Shown here: positions 35,268-43,596 of the stretch, in pieces
How the letters are laid out: every line of letters starts with the position of its first letter
Position numbering within the stretch: the first letter of the stretch is position 1
Origin: Paenarthrobacter histidinolovorans
GTDB lineage: Bacteria; Actinomycetota; Actinomycetes; Actinomycetales; Micrococcaceae
DNA: 64,000 bases
Reading direction: 5' to 3'
Assembly (NCBI RefSeq): GCF_014647595.1
Contig: NZ_BMPM01000001.1
Location: 744,001-808,000 of the forward strand
The notes under the pieces: model-generated
The model's input: the letters and a program-made list of their open reading frames with translations, nothing else
Database searches by the model: none
What the model was told of the DNA's origin: nothing
Program-made: the position numbers and the translations under genes

Positions 35268-36241
35268 TGACGGCTTTGACCCAGTTTCAGCCGGCCCCGC
35301 TAGATCGCGAGGCGCGATTCTATGTTGCTGGCCACAAGGGGCTAGTCGGCTCAGCTATCTGGCGCAGGCTCGAGTCAGAGGGTTTTGAAAACCTCATTGG
35401 TAGAGGATCTTCGGAGCTGGATCTCAAGGATCGGGAAGCAGTATTTGCATTCTTCGCAAGTAACAAGCCGCGTTACGTGGTCTTGGCTGCCGCAAAAGTC
35501 GGTGGGATTCTTGCAAACAGTACTTATCCTGTCGACTTCCTCAGCGATAACCTCCGCATACAAGTGAACGTATTGGACGCCGCGCGGGAACATGGTACCG
35601 AGCGTCTTCTATTCCTCGGGTCCTCCTGCATCTACCCGAAGTTTGCAGAGCAGCCCATTCGCGAGGAGTCACTCCTCACTGGCCATCTTGAAGCAACCAA
35701 CGATGCGTACGCGATAGCAAAAATTGCTGGCATCATGCACGTGCAGGCCATCAGAAGGCAGTATGGCCTCCCGTGGATTTCCGCTATGCCAACCAACCTT
35801 TACGGCCCTGGCGACAATTTCTCTCCTGAGGGTTCGCATGTGCTTCCCGCGTTGATCCGTCGATATGACGAAGCTGCGGCCTCGGGAACCCCGATAGTGA
35901 CAAACTGGGGCTCGGGTTCACCCCGTCGAGAGTTCCTTCATGTCGATGACATGGCTTCCGCCTGCTTGCACCTATTAGAAAACTACGACGGCCCTGAACA
36001 GGTCAATGTAGGGACCGGGCAGGACGTCACCATCAAGGAACTCGCAGGAATAGTGGCGGAAGCCGTAGGGTACTCGGGTGCCATTAATTGGGACACGTCG
36101 AAACCGGATGGGACTCCAAGAAAGCTGCTCGATGTATCGAAACTGACCACGTCAGGCTGGACGGCCAGTATCGATCTTGTTTCCGGGATCCGATCCACAG
36201 TGGACTGGTACAAAAGCAATATTGACCACATTAGAGATTGA
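35267..36241 (+). CDS. fcl: GDP-L-fucose synthase
   Basis: This 324-residue epimerase/reductase makes GDP-L-fucose from the Gmd product with NADPH. It has GHKGLVGSAI (cofactor loop), the family block FLGSSCIYPKFAEQPI and YAIAKIAG (YxxxK). GTG at 35267 has GGAAG seven bases upstream. Together with gmd it predicts L-fucose in the polymer. Confidence 0.95.
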   Translation: MTALTQFQPAPLDREARFYVAGHKGLVGSAIWRRLESEGFENLIGRGSSELDLKDREAVFAFFASNKPRYVVLAAAKVGGILANSTYPVDFLSDNLRIQVNVLDAAREHGTERLLFLGSSCIYPKFAEQPIREESLLTGHLEATNDAYAIAKIAGIMHVQAIRRQYGLPWISAMPTNLYGPGDNFSPEGSHVLPALIRRYDEAAASGTPIVTNWGSGSPRREFLHVDDMASACLHLLENYDGPEQVNVGTGQDVTIKELAGIVAEAVGYSGAINWDTSKPDGTPRKLLDVSKLTTSGWTASIDLVSGIRSTVDWYKSNIDHIRD

Positions 36242-36267
36242 CCCACGGCCTTTGAATGGGGGATGGA

Positions 36268-37744
36268 ATGACCAAGCCGGAGACTATGTCAGTCCAGCAA
36301 GCCGCAGGCCTGCTGCCTCAGTGGCGCCGTAGATACGCGCGACGCCTCAGATTTGTTGACGCAGCCGTAGTTGCTTGGGCTGTCGTTGGAGCCTTTGGTG
36401 TTCGGTTTGGTTTCAGTGATCTGAACGCCCAGGATGTCAAAGACGGTGATTACATTGTTTTTTCAGCAGTTTTGGCTGTTGCGTGGTGGTTGATGTTGGA
36501 AGTTTGGGGAAGTCGCGAAGCAAAAATTCTAGGCTCTGGAAGCGAGGAGTATAAACGGGTCATAGCGGCTTCAGCTTGGCTGTTCGGTTTTGTTGCGATA
36601 TTTTCCTATGCTCTCAAAAATAGACACAGCCAGGGGCTACGTTGGATTAGCCTTCCCGGCTGGCGCAGTCACACTTCTCGCAGCAAGATGGCTCGTTCGC
36701 CAGCATTTAAGTCTTGACCGGCAGCACGGTAAGAGCATGTCTCGGGTCTTGATTATCGGTGGAACCCACTCCGCCCAACACCTCATTCGCTCCTTATTGG
36801 GTGCGCCCCATGCAGGGTATCTTCCCGTTGCTGCCCATGTCCCTGGGGCCCCTGACGATTCGGAGTCAGCCTCTCGTCTAAGCGTGCCGCTTACAGGAGT
36901 AGGTAGCGACTTCGACTCGATATTGGCGGCGATTCTTGAGGCTAAGGTTGATGCAGTGGCAATCTCCGCCGGGGTCAACATGCACCCGCAGGATCTGAGG
37001 CGTTTGGGGTGGGAACTTTCTGCTCGCGACATCGGGATGATTTTGGCTCCCGCCCTTACTGACGTTGCTGGTCCTCGCATCCACACCCAGCCAGTCGCAG
37101 GTCTACCATTGATCCACGTCTCGACTCCAAAACTCACAGGTGGCAAGAGAGTCGCCAAGCGTACATTCGACATTGCCATCGCCGGTTCTCTTTTGCTAGC
37201 GCTCTCTCCGCTGCTTGTGAGCATTGCCTTGTTCGTCAGGCTCAGCGGCCCCGGACCTATCTTCTACCGCCAAGAACGGATTGGACTTCGAGGAACGACA
37301 TTTGACATGTTCAAGTTCCGTTCCATGAAGCCGAACGCCGACGCTGAGCTAAAAGCGCTGCTCGAGGCTCAGGGTACGGCGGACAAGCCACTCTTTAAGG
37401 TGGAGAATGATCCCCGGATCACACCGATCGGTCGAGTTCTGCGCAAGTATTCCCTTGATGAACTGCCACAACTGCTAAATGTTCTGGGTGGAAGCATGAG
37501 CTTGGTCGGGCCGCGACCGCAACGGCACGGAGAAGTCGCCCTCTATGACGATGCTGCCTATCGGCGCCTTTACGTGAGTCCGGGAATGAGCGGACTTTGG
37601 CAAGTCAGCGGCCGCTCGAATCTGACGTGGGAGGAGAGCATTCGCCTCGACCTCTACTACGTAGAGAACTGGTCGCTGATGGGCGACGTGCTGATTCTCT
37701 TTAAGACTTTCAAGGCCGTCTTCACAAGTAGCGGCGCAGTCTAA
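36268..37744 (+). pseudogene. Undecaprenyl-phosphate sugar phosphotransferase (CpsE/WbaP type), frameshifted
   Basis: Two overlapping frames make one family member. Frame 1 (36268-36717) encodes the N-terminal membrane helices up to LFGFVAIFSYALK. Frame 2 (reaching 37744) continues DTARGYVGLAFPAGAV and the full catalytic part. That part has KRTFDIAIAGSLLLA, the FKFRSMK block, [20 protein letters not shown] and a final GLWQVSGRS segment. The shift needs one base fewer in the A5 run at 36616-36620; with A4 the reading is LKIDTARGY. It starts polymer assembly by loading the first sugar phosphate on undecaprenyl phosphate. True mutation, phase variation, ribosomal slippage or a sequencing error are all possible. 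Confidence 0.85.
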
Positions 37745-37805
37745 ATAAGTTCAAGTGGTTGGCAAGCTGTCGCCATAAGTATGTAGGTAATCGGAAGGCT
37801 CTTTC

Positions 37806-39119
37806 ATGCGAATCTCGGTCATAGGTTGCGGTTACCTTGGTGCCGTCCATGCGGCATGCATGGCGAAACTTGGTCACGAAGTCGTTGGAATTGATGTGGA
37901 TGAGCGTAAGATCTCCGACCTATCAGGTGCACTGGCCCCGTTCTATGAGCCGGGCTTGGAAGATCTTCTAAAAGATGTCCAAGAGACGGGCAGGCTCTCC
38001 TTCACGACAGATATGGCCGCTGCCGCAAACTGCGATGTGCACTTCATTTGCGTTGGCACACCTCAAAAAAAGGGCGAAAACGGTGCCGATCTGACTTATG
38101 TCGATGCTGCGACCTTGAGTCTGCTTCCGCATTTGGCTCCTGGCGACGTCATAGTTGGAAAATCAACCGTTCCTGTGGGCACAGCTGCACGGCTTGCAGA
38201 GTTGGTAGCAGGACACCAGCCCCTCGCTCACTTGGTTTGGAACCCTGAGTTCTTGCGCGAGGGACATGCTGTGACAGACACACTTCATCCTGATCGTTTC
38301 GTTTACGGTGTAGATGGTGGCTCTGAAGATCACGATGCTGTTGCAGTGCTTGACGAAGTTTACAAATCACCCTTGTCTGCTGGAACGCCTCGCCTTGTAA
38401 CTGACCTACCTACCGCTGAGCTGGTAAAAACTGCGGCGAACTCTTTTCTCGCCACAAAAATATCGTTCATCAATGCTATGGCTGAACTCTGTGAAGCGGC
38501 CGGGGCAGACGTGACGCGCCTAGCCGACGCCATTGGAATGGACGACAGAATCGGTCGGAAATTCCTGAATGCGGGAATCGGCTTTGGTGGGGGCTGCCTG
38601 CCGAAAGACATCCGCGCTTTCATGGCTCGAGCCGGGGAGCTGGGGGCCGACCAAGCATTGACATTCCTCAGGGAAGTTGACGCCATCAACATGCGGCGCC
38701 GCACCCGCGTTGTAGAATTGGCGCGCGAACTATGCGGTGGGAGCCTCCTAGGCATGCGAATTGCAGTTTTGGGGGCGTCGTTTAAACCCGAAAGCGATGA
38801 CGTACGTGACTCCCCCGCCCTAAGCATCGCTGCGCAGCTTCAGTTGCAGGGGGCTGTGGTGACGGTGACAGATCCGAAGGCATTGCCAAATGCCGCCAGG
38901 CGCTTCCCCGAACTCCAGTACGTAGAAGACGTTGATTCGGCCGTAGACAAAGCAGACGCGGTTTTGCTTCTCACCGAGTGGCAAGAATACCGGGACCTCG
39001 ATCCCCATCTACTACGAGACTCTGTTGCTTCCCCTCGCATTTTAGATGGGCGAAATATCCTAGATCCCGGAAAATGGCGCTCTGCAGGCTGGCAGTACCG
39101 TGGACTGGGAAGGCCATAA
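37806..39119 (+). CDS. UDP-glucose/GDP-mannose dehydrogenase family (UDP-glucose 6-dehydrogenase-like)
   Basis: This 437-residue enzyme has a Rossmann N-terminus (VIGCGYLGAVHAACMA) and a central domain. The catalytic cysteine is in GFGGGCLPKDIRAF, and the UDP-binding C-terminal domain follows (ASFKPESDDVRDSPAL). The family oxidises UDP-glucose to UDP-glucuronate or related sugars. UDP-ManNAc oxidation cannot be excluded because an epimerase is in the locus. Either product would make the polymer acidic. Confidence 0.9.
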   Translation: MRISVIGCGYLGAVHAACMAKLGHEVVGIDVDERKISDLSGALAPFYEPGLEDLLKDVQETGRLSFTTDMAAAANCDVHFICVGTPQKKGENGADLTYVDAATLSLLPHLAPGDVIVGKSTVPVGTAARLAELVAGHQPLAHLVWNPEFLREGHAVTDTLHPDRFVYGVDGGSEDHDAVAVLDEVYKSPLSAGTPRLVTDLPTAELVKTAANSFLATKISFINAMAELCEAAGADVTRLADAIGMDDRIGRKFLNAGIGFGGGCLPKDIRAFMARAGELGADQALTFLREVDAINMRRRTRVVELARELCGGSLLGMRIAVLGASFKPESDDVRDSPALSIAAQLQLQGAVVTVTDPKALPNAARRFPELQYVEDVDSAVDKADAVLLLTEWQEYRDLDPHLLRDSVASPRILDGRNILDPGKWRSAGWQYRGLGRP

Positions 39120-39122
39120 GCA

Positions 39123-40988
39123 GTGGGCACAGGAACAGCTGCCGGATCCCGCCAAGGCGCAAGAACTGCGGGTAACGGAACCAGGTCGAAGCGGCGCCTT
39201 CGTAGGAGAGTCTTGTCCATGGCCCTTTGGGTACTGGCTTTCGCCGTCTTCTTCGGCGGTTCGGCGGCATGGACGATGTCTAAGGCAGCAACAGTCAAAT
39301 CCGAGTTGGAGGCCGCGACAGGTCTCCTTCCGACACTGAAGGCACAGATGGCTGCCAACGATGCGACTGGTGCGGCGGCAACTGTTCAGTCGTTGGTCCA
39401 GCACACGGGATCAGCCCGCGACGCCGCAAACGATCCTGTCTGGAAAATGGTTTCGGCCCTCCCTGGAGTTGGATATAACCTTCAAGCCGCTAGCGAAGTT
39501 GCAACCTCGGCAGACGACGTCGCGCGACTCGGCGCCGTCCCACTTGTGAAGGCATTTCAGTCACTGAAATGGGAGACGCTGTCTCCCGGGCCCGAAGGCA
39601 TGGATCTACAGCCGCTACGATCAGCTGCCCCGCGCGTGGAAGCAGCCGCCCATGCGGTACGAGAATCATCAAAACGTCTGGAGTCAATCGACTCCGATGC
39701 GCTTCTTCCCCAGGTCTCCGCTCCCCTGGTTCAGGCCCGCAAAGAACTCGCCGAACTCAGCGGTGACCTCGAATCAGCCGCGAATGCCGCCAACTTAGCT
39801 CCATCTATGTTGGGAGCTGACGGTCCAAGGCGATACCTGCTTCTTATGCAGAATAATGCCGAATCGAGGGCAACGGGCGGAATACCGGGTGCACTCGCAG
39901 TTCTCAAGGCGGACAAGGGAAGCCTGAAGCTGGAGTCGCAGACTAGCGCGACCGCACTTGGTGTCTTCGTGCCCCCCATAGCCATCGATGCTGACGAACG
40001 GGCGATATACTCCGCTCGTGTGGGCAGGTTCATGCAAGACGTCAATCTCACCCCCGACTTCGCGACTACTGCAAGTACGGCTCAAACCATGTGGGATAAG
40101 AGCAGGGGCGAAAAACTGGATGGCGTCTTGTCACTCGATCCTGTCGCCTTGAGCTTCATTCTCGACGCCACCGGTCCTGTGAAAATCACTGATCCCGCTG
40201 TTCTACAGATCGGCCGCGACCTGCCTACGGAGTTAACGGGCAAGAACGTCGTAAGAACGCTTTTGTCAGATGCCTACGCCAAGATAGAGGAACCAAAACT
40301 CCAAGATGTCTATTTTGCGGGCGCCGCAAAGGAGATCTTCGGGGCCGTGTCTTCAGGCAAAGCTGATCCTAAGAAGCTCGTGGACGCCATCACGAAGGGG
40401 GCTACGGAGCATCGATTGCTCCTTTGGTCAGCGGCAGCGGAGGAACAGGCCATCATCGCGCAGTACTCGCTAAGCGGCAAGATATCCGGACCCGCGATCT
40501 CGCCAGCTCAGTTCGGAATCTATTTCAACGACGGCACAGGAGCCAAAATGGACTACTGGATTAAGCGGAGCGTCCAAGTCGTTAGAGATTGCACGCGTGA
40601 CGGATACAGAGAAATCACCGTACGGGTAACGAGCACGAACGTGGCCCCCAACGACGCCGCCTCGTCGTTACCGCAATATGTGACCGGCGGCGGAGCGTTT
40701 GGAGTACCCGCCGGCACAGTACAGACGAACGTGGTCGCTTACGGACCGGCGCAATCAAATATTGACACCGTTGTGAAAGATGGTCAAAAGATCCCGTTTG
40801 CCGCTCAACGTCATGGCCAACGGGCCGTAGCCACAAGCACCATACAGTTGGCTCCGGGGGCCAGTACGAGTCTGGAGTTCAATTTTGGACACATCGTTCA
40901 GCACGCCCAACCAGATATAGTTGTCACGCCAACAACACAGCCTGTCAATGAGGTGATCAAACCGGCAAGCCCTGCAGCCTGTGAATAG
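39123..40988 (+). CDS. DUF4012 domain envelope protein
   Basis: This 621-residue protein has one N-terminal membrane helix (about 35-55, LSMALWVLAFAVFFGGSAAW) and a large extracytoplasmic domain. The DUF4012 signature RYLLLMQNNAESRATGGIPG is clear. Such proteins are often found in actinobacterial exopolysaccharide loci. Their function is unknown; sequence distantly recalls LytR-CpsA-Psr-type envelope proteins, but no catalytic arginines can be claimed. It follows the dehydrogenase gene by 3 bp. Confidence 0.87.
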   Translation: MGTGTAAGSRQGARTAGNGTRSKRRLRRRVLSMALWVLAFAVFFGGSAAWTMSKAATVKSELEAATGLLPTLKAQMAANDATGAAATVQSLVQHTGSARDAANDPVWKMVSALPGVGYNLQAASEVATSADDVARLGAVPLVKAFQSLKWETLSPGPEGMDLQPLRSAAPRVEAAAHAVRESSKRLESIDSDALLPQVSAPLVQARKELAELSGDLESAANAANLAPSMLGADGPRRYLLLMQNNAESRATGGIPGALAVLKADKGSLKLESQTSATALGVFVPPIAIDADERAIYSARVGRFMQDVNLTPDFATTASTAQTMWDKSRGEKLDGVLSLDPVALSFILDATGPVKITDPAVLQIGRDLPTELTGKNVVRTLLSDAYAKIEEPKLQDVYFAGAAKEIFGAVSSGKADPKKLVDAITKGATEHRLLLWSAAAEEQAIIAQYSLSGKISGPAISPAQFGIYFNDGTGAKMDYWIKRSVQVVRDCTRDGYREITVRVTSTNVAPNDAASSLPQYVTGGGAFGVPAGTVQTNVVAYGPAQSNIDTVVKDGQKIPFAAQRHGQRAVATSTIQLAPGASTSLEFNFGHIVQHAQPDIVVTPTTQPVNEVIKPASPAACE

Positions 40989-41162
40989 GATGAGGCAAAC
41001 GCGTTAATCCTTTGTAACGGGTATGGATTTTCTTTGCCGCTGACATGCATTGAATGGTAAGTTCTACGTGGGCAGCACATGAGATTTCTCTTACGGTCTC
41101 GTAGGGTCTCGGAAATCTCCAAACACCACGTCGTACCATTTAGGGTCTCAGGGGGGACACAC

Positions 41163-41786
41163 ATGAGGAAATCTCTTGCAGCACTTACGCTCGCAGGTTC
41201 CATCGCACTTCTCGGCGCAGTACCGGCCGTAGCTAACAACGCCAACTACCCGGCGCCGAACACCAGCGTCGCAGTTTCCGATGCTTCCGTCGCGCCGGGT
41301 GAAGCCTTCGTCTTCAGCGGCACGGGCTTCACGCCTGGTGAAGGCATTACCATCACCGTGACACCGACAGGCACGCCCGCTGCTAGCGGAAGCGTTTCCG
41401 CCGGAAGCCTCTCAGTGTCCGCGATTATCCCGTTGGCTCCGTCCACACTGTCGGCCACGGCCGATGGAAATGGCGCATTCTCGACTCCGATTGTCATTAA
41501 CGAGCCCGGCGCTTACGCAGTTACCGCTACTGGCAACTCCTCTGGTGTCACAGTCGGGCCCGTCACGGTGGTAGTGGGCGGAGCCGCACTCTCCAACACT
41601 GGCGGCAACGCCGGTACCGGAACGGGCACTGGCTTGGCAAATACTGGCGGCGTACCGCTGGCAAACACTGGTGCAGACTCCAGCCTGATCCTGTGGTCCC
41701 TCGTCGGCGCAGGCGCCCTGGCAGCAGGAACGGCTTCCGTTGTGGTAGCTCGTCGCCGCGCAAAGGGTTCCGAGGTTTCCGCTTAG
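41163..41786 (+). CDS. LAXTG wall-anchored surface protein
   Basis: This 207-residue protein has a signal peptide cleaved near VPAVAN and a domain with a bacterial Ig-like beta pattern (VAPGEAFVFSGTGFTPGEGI). Three motif copies follow (LSNTGG, LANTGG, LANTGA). The last is followed by a hydrophobic helix and ARRRAKG, a sorting signal of class E sortases (LAXTG). GGGGGG precedes the ATG. It ends at a strong terminator and probably is expressed as a separate, abundant transcript. A role in anchoring or organising the polysaccharide layer is inferred from location only. Confidence 0.85.
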   Translation: MRKSLAALTLAGSIALLGAVPAVANNANYPAPNTSVAVSDASVAPGEAFVFSGTGFTPGEGITITVTPTGTPAASGSVSAGSLSVSAIIPLAPSTLSATADGNGAFSTPIVINEPGAYAVTATGNSSGVTVGPVTVVVGGAALSNTGGNAGTGTGTGLANTGGVPLANTGADSSLILWSLVGAGALAAGTASVVVARRRAKGSEVSA

Positions 41787-41804
41787 TCGAAATTTGACCA
41801 CTTG

Positions 41805-41857
41805 AGGGTGGATTGCCAACTGATGCATTCGTTGGCAATCCACCCTAATTTTTTATT
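41805..41857 (+). terminator. Rho-independent terminator
   Basis: A perfect 16-bp stem (41805-41820 with 41831-41846) around a 10-nt loop is followed by AATTTTTTATT. It lies 18 bp after the stop of the LAXTG-protein gene. This is the best intrinsic terminator of the window. Confidence 0.93.
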
Positions 41858-41899
41858 CGCCTTTCATGAGGAATCCCACGTGTGGTATCCATAGGAACT

Positions 41900-42061
41900 A
41901 TGGGGCGGCATTGGAGAAGACGTAGGGGGCTACGTTCGTTTCGGGTGACCCCGTTGCGTCGCCCCATGTTCCCCCACGACCTCGTTCAATACTCGCTGCT
42001 AACCTTGCTGGCTGTGGCCGCCGTCGCCGTCAGCGCTTACGCGCTAGTTCTGTATTCGTAA
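41900..42061 (+). CDS. Small membrane protein (candidate)
   Basis: A 53-codon frame has a basic N-terminal half (MGRHWRRRRGLRSF) and a single membrane helix (LLTLLAVAAVAVSAYALVL). AGGA lies close to the ATG, and a later ATG (MFPHDL) could be used. It ends 8 bp before the VanZ-like gene, with that gene's ribosome site overlapping its stop. Not recognised; support is coupling and composition only. Confidence 0.45.
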   Translation: MGRHWRRRRGLRSFRVTPLRRPMFPHDLVQYSLLTLLAVAAVAVSAYALVLYS

Positions 42062-42069
42062 AGGCGAGC

Positions 42070-42501
42070 TTGAAACAGCACCCATTCCCTTGGCGGATAG
42101 CCTCGGTATTTTACCTCTTAAGCCTCGCCGTGATTGGCTTCTGGCCGACACCTGTAGATAAGCCCATCAATGGAGCACTCACTTCGGCCCTGAAGTATCT
42201 CCACCGACTTGGCGTGCCAGGATGGTTCGACTACAGGTTCGTAGAAGCCTCCGCGAATGTCGCCATGTTCATTCCGTTCGGCGCCTTGCTAGCAATGGCC
42301 CTGCCCACACAGACATGGTGGAAATTAGCGTCGTCAGGTTTACTGGCATCTATCTGCATAGAACTCGGACAGTTGCTTTTTACAACAGCACGCGTGCCCA
42401 GCCTCGGCGATGTCGTAACGAACACACTTGGCGCGATGATCGGGATCGTCGGTTCGCGCTTCATTAGGCGAAGCGCCGATCCTAAACGGGCAGAAGCGTA
42501 G
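42070..42501 (+). CDS. VanZ-like family membrane protein
   Basis: This 143-residue protein has about four membrane helices and the VanZ-like conserved pattern: WPTPVDKPINGAL, NVAMFIPFGALLAMAL and ELGQLLF with the following SLGDVVTNTLGAMIG. Function in this context is unknown; VanZ itself affects teicoplanin resistance. The TTG start follows AAGGCGAG. Confidence 0.82.
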   Translation: MKQHPFPWRIASVFYLLSLAVIGFWPTPVDKPINGALTSALKYLHRLGVPGWFDYRFVEASANVAMFIPFGALLAMALPTQTWWKLASSGLLASICIELGQLLFTTARVPSLGDVVTNTLGAMIGIVGSRFIRRSADPKRAEA

Positions 42502-42505
42502 TACC

Positions 42506-42530
42506 GATTCAACCGGCAAACGGTTGAATC
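42506..42530 (+). terminator. Hairpin behind the VanZ-like gene
   Basis: GATTCAACCG and CGGTTGAATC form a perfect 10-bp stem with loop GCAAA, 5 bp after the stop codon. No T-tract follows. Confidence 0.65.
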
Positions 42531-42907
42531 TACATCCAATGTGGTGCATCTTGTGTACTCCTTAATCTTGCGCCGGTTGACGAGCGCAGCCCGTTCTGAA
42601 GTGACTGACCATATGGGCTGCGTTGGAGCGCTCACTATGGCGACGAAGGCATAACCCTCTTTTAGCTGGTACATGCACCCATGGGGTTCGTAAATCATTT
42701 ACCGAATCTGACCACCTAACAAGGTTCGTTAATCTTTCGGTCATTTTCGAAAGTAGCCTTATGATGATGTGGGCGGCACGCCTCGATCACATGTTGCCCA
42801 ACAAGGGGCGTGCCGCTGCCGGCTGCCTGCCTTGTACATGCAAGGACCCAACTGCCGAAGGTATGAGAACTAGCATTGACGCTGTTGTTGAAGGGAATTG
42901 ACACCAC
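42531..42907. other. Intergenic region without a supported gene
   Basis: About 375 bp with lower G+C and short frames in several phases but no ribosome site or family match. It probably holds the promoter of the next transcription unit; no clear -35/-10 pair was found. Confidence 0.5.
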
Positions 42908-43027
42908 GTGCCGTACATAGACATAAACCCTCACAAAACAGGGTCAAAGTGGCGAGCCTATTTGGGCCTTGTGATAGTGCTGGGGGTCACTATTTTCATA
43001 GTGACGCTAGCACTGACGACTCGCTAG
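42908..43027 (+). CDS. Small membrane peptide (candidate)
   Basis: A 39-codon frame from GTG encodes MPYIDINPHKTGSKWRAYLG and a single helix (LVIVLGVTIFIVTLALT). AAGGGA lies 11 bases upstream. Type resembles the 53-residue frame at 41900: a short soluble start plus one helix. Not recognised; weakly supported. Confidence 0.4.
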   Translation: MPYIDINPHKTGSKWRAYLGLVIVLGVTIFIVTLALTTR

Positions 43028-43344
43028 ACAACTCTAACCGCCACTGCTACGTCGGTCAGGGGGGCGCTTCCTGGAGGAGCCACCCTGCACCATCAAGATT
43101 CTTCCGAGACGTCGCGGCTTGCTAGGTGCGGCAGAAACGACTCAGGCGTGGTCTATTTCTCACTGGCACCGACCGATGTCAATGACTCTAGGAACCACTT
43201 TTCCCTGACCCGGCAGTGAGGAAACTCGGACAAGCCACCCGTCCTCCAGGAGCTTACATATTTTGCCTCAATGATTGAATGGGAGCCGACGCGTCAGGAG
43301 GAGCGGAATCCTGCTCGCAATGCCAGCTCCGGTAGAATCGCTGC
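43028..43344. other. Intergenic region with promoter for the polymerase unit
   Basis: About 315 bp with no supported gene. TAGAAT at 43333-43338 lies seven bases before the ATG at 43345, which suggests a leaderless transcript starting at the ATG. The -35 is not convincing. Confidence 0.5.
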
Positions 43345-43596
43345 ATGACAACTGGGGGAATAACACCTGCAGGCTCCTTGAAGCTCAAGAGCACTGATGG
43401 CCTTGAGGACTACTCGGCTCAACCTGTAGCCCATTCCGAGAGGCGGGATTATTTGGTCTTCGCAATGGGCGTGGTCTTACTCTTGGCCATCATCTTCATG
43501 GGGATTACAGCAACCTACCAGTGGCTGGTGTTCCCGCTGCTCTGTGGCTGCTTAGCGACGGTCACGATCTGCCGCTACTTGAAAGAGAGCCTGTGA
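43345..43596 (+). CDS. Small membrane protein preceding the polymerase
   Basis: This 83-residue protein has a soluble N-terminus of about 35 residues and two membrane helices (LVFAMGVVLLLAIIFMG and WLVFPLLCGCLATVTIC). Its stop overlaps the GTG of the polymerase gene (GTGA). It may be a partner of, or a detached N-terminus for, the polymerase. No ribosome site is present; a -10 box seven bases upstream fits leaderless translation. Confidence 0.65.
   Translation: MTTGGITPAGSLKLKSTDGLEDYSAQPVAHSERRDYLVFAMGVVLLLAIIFMGITATYQWLVFPLLCGCLATVTICRYLKESL

Noticed and set aside
42623..42901. 92-codon plus-strand frame in the gap after the VanZ-like gene
   Set aside because: No ribosome site, no family-like segments and composition unlike neighbouring genes.
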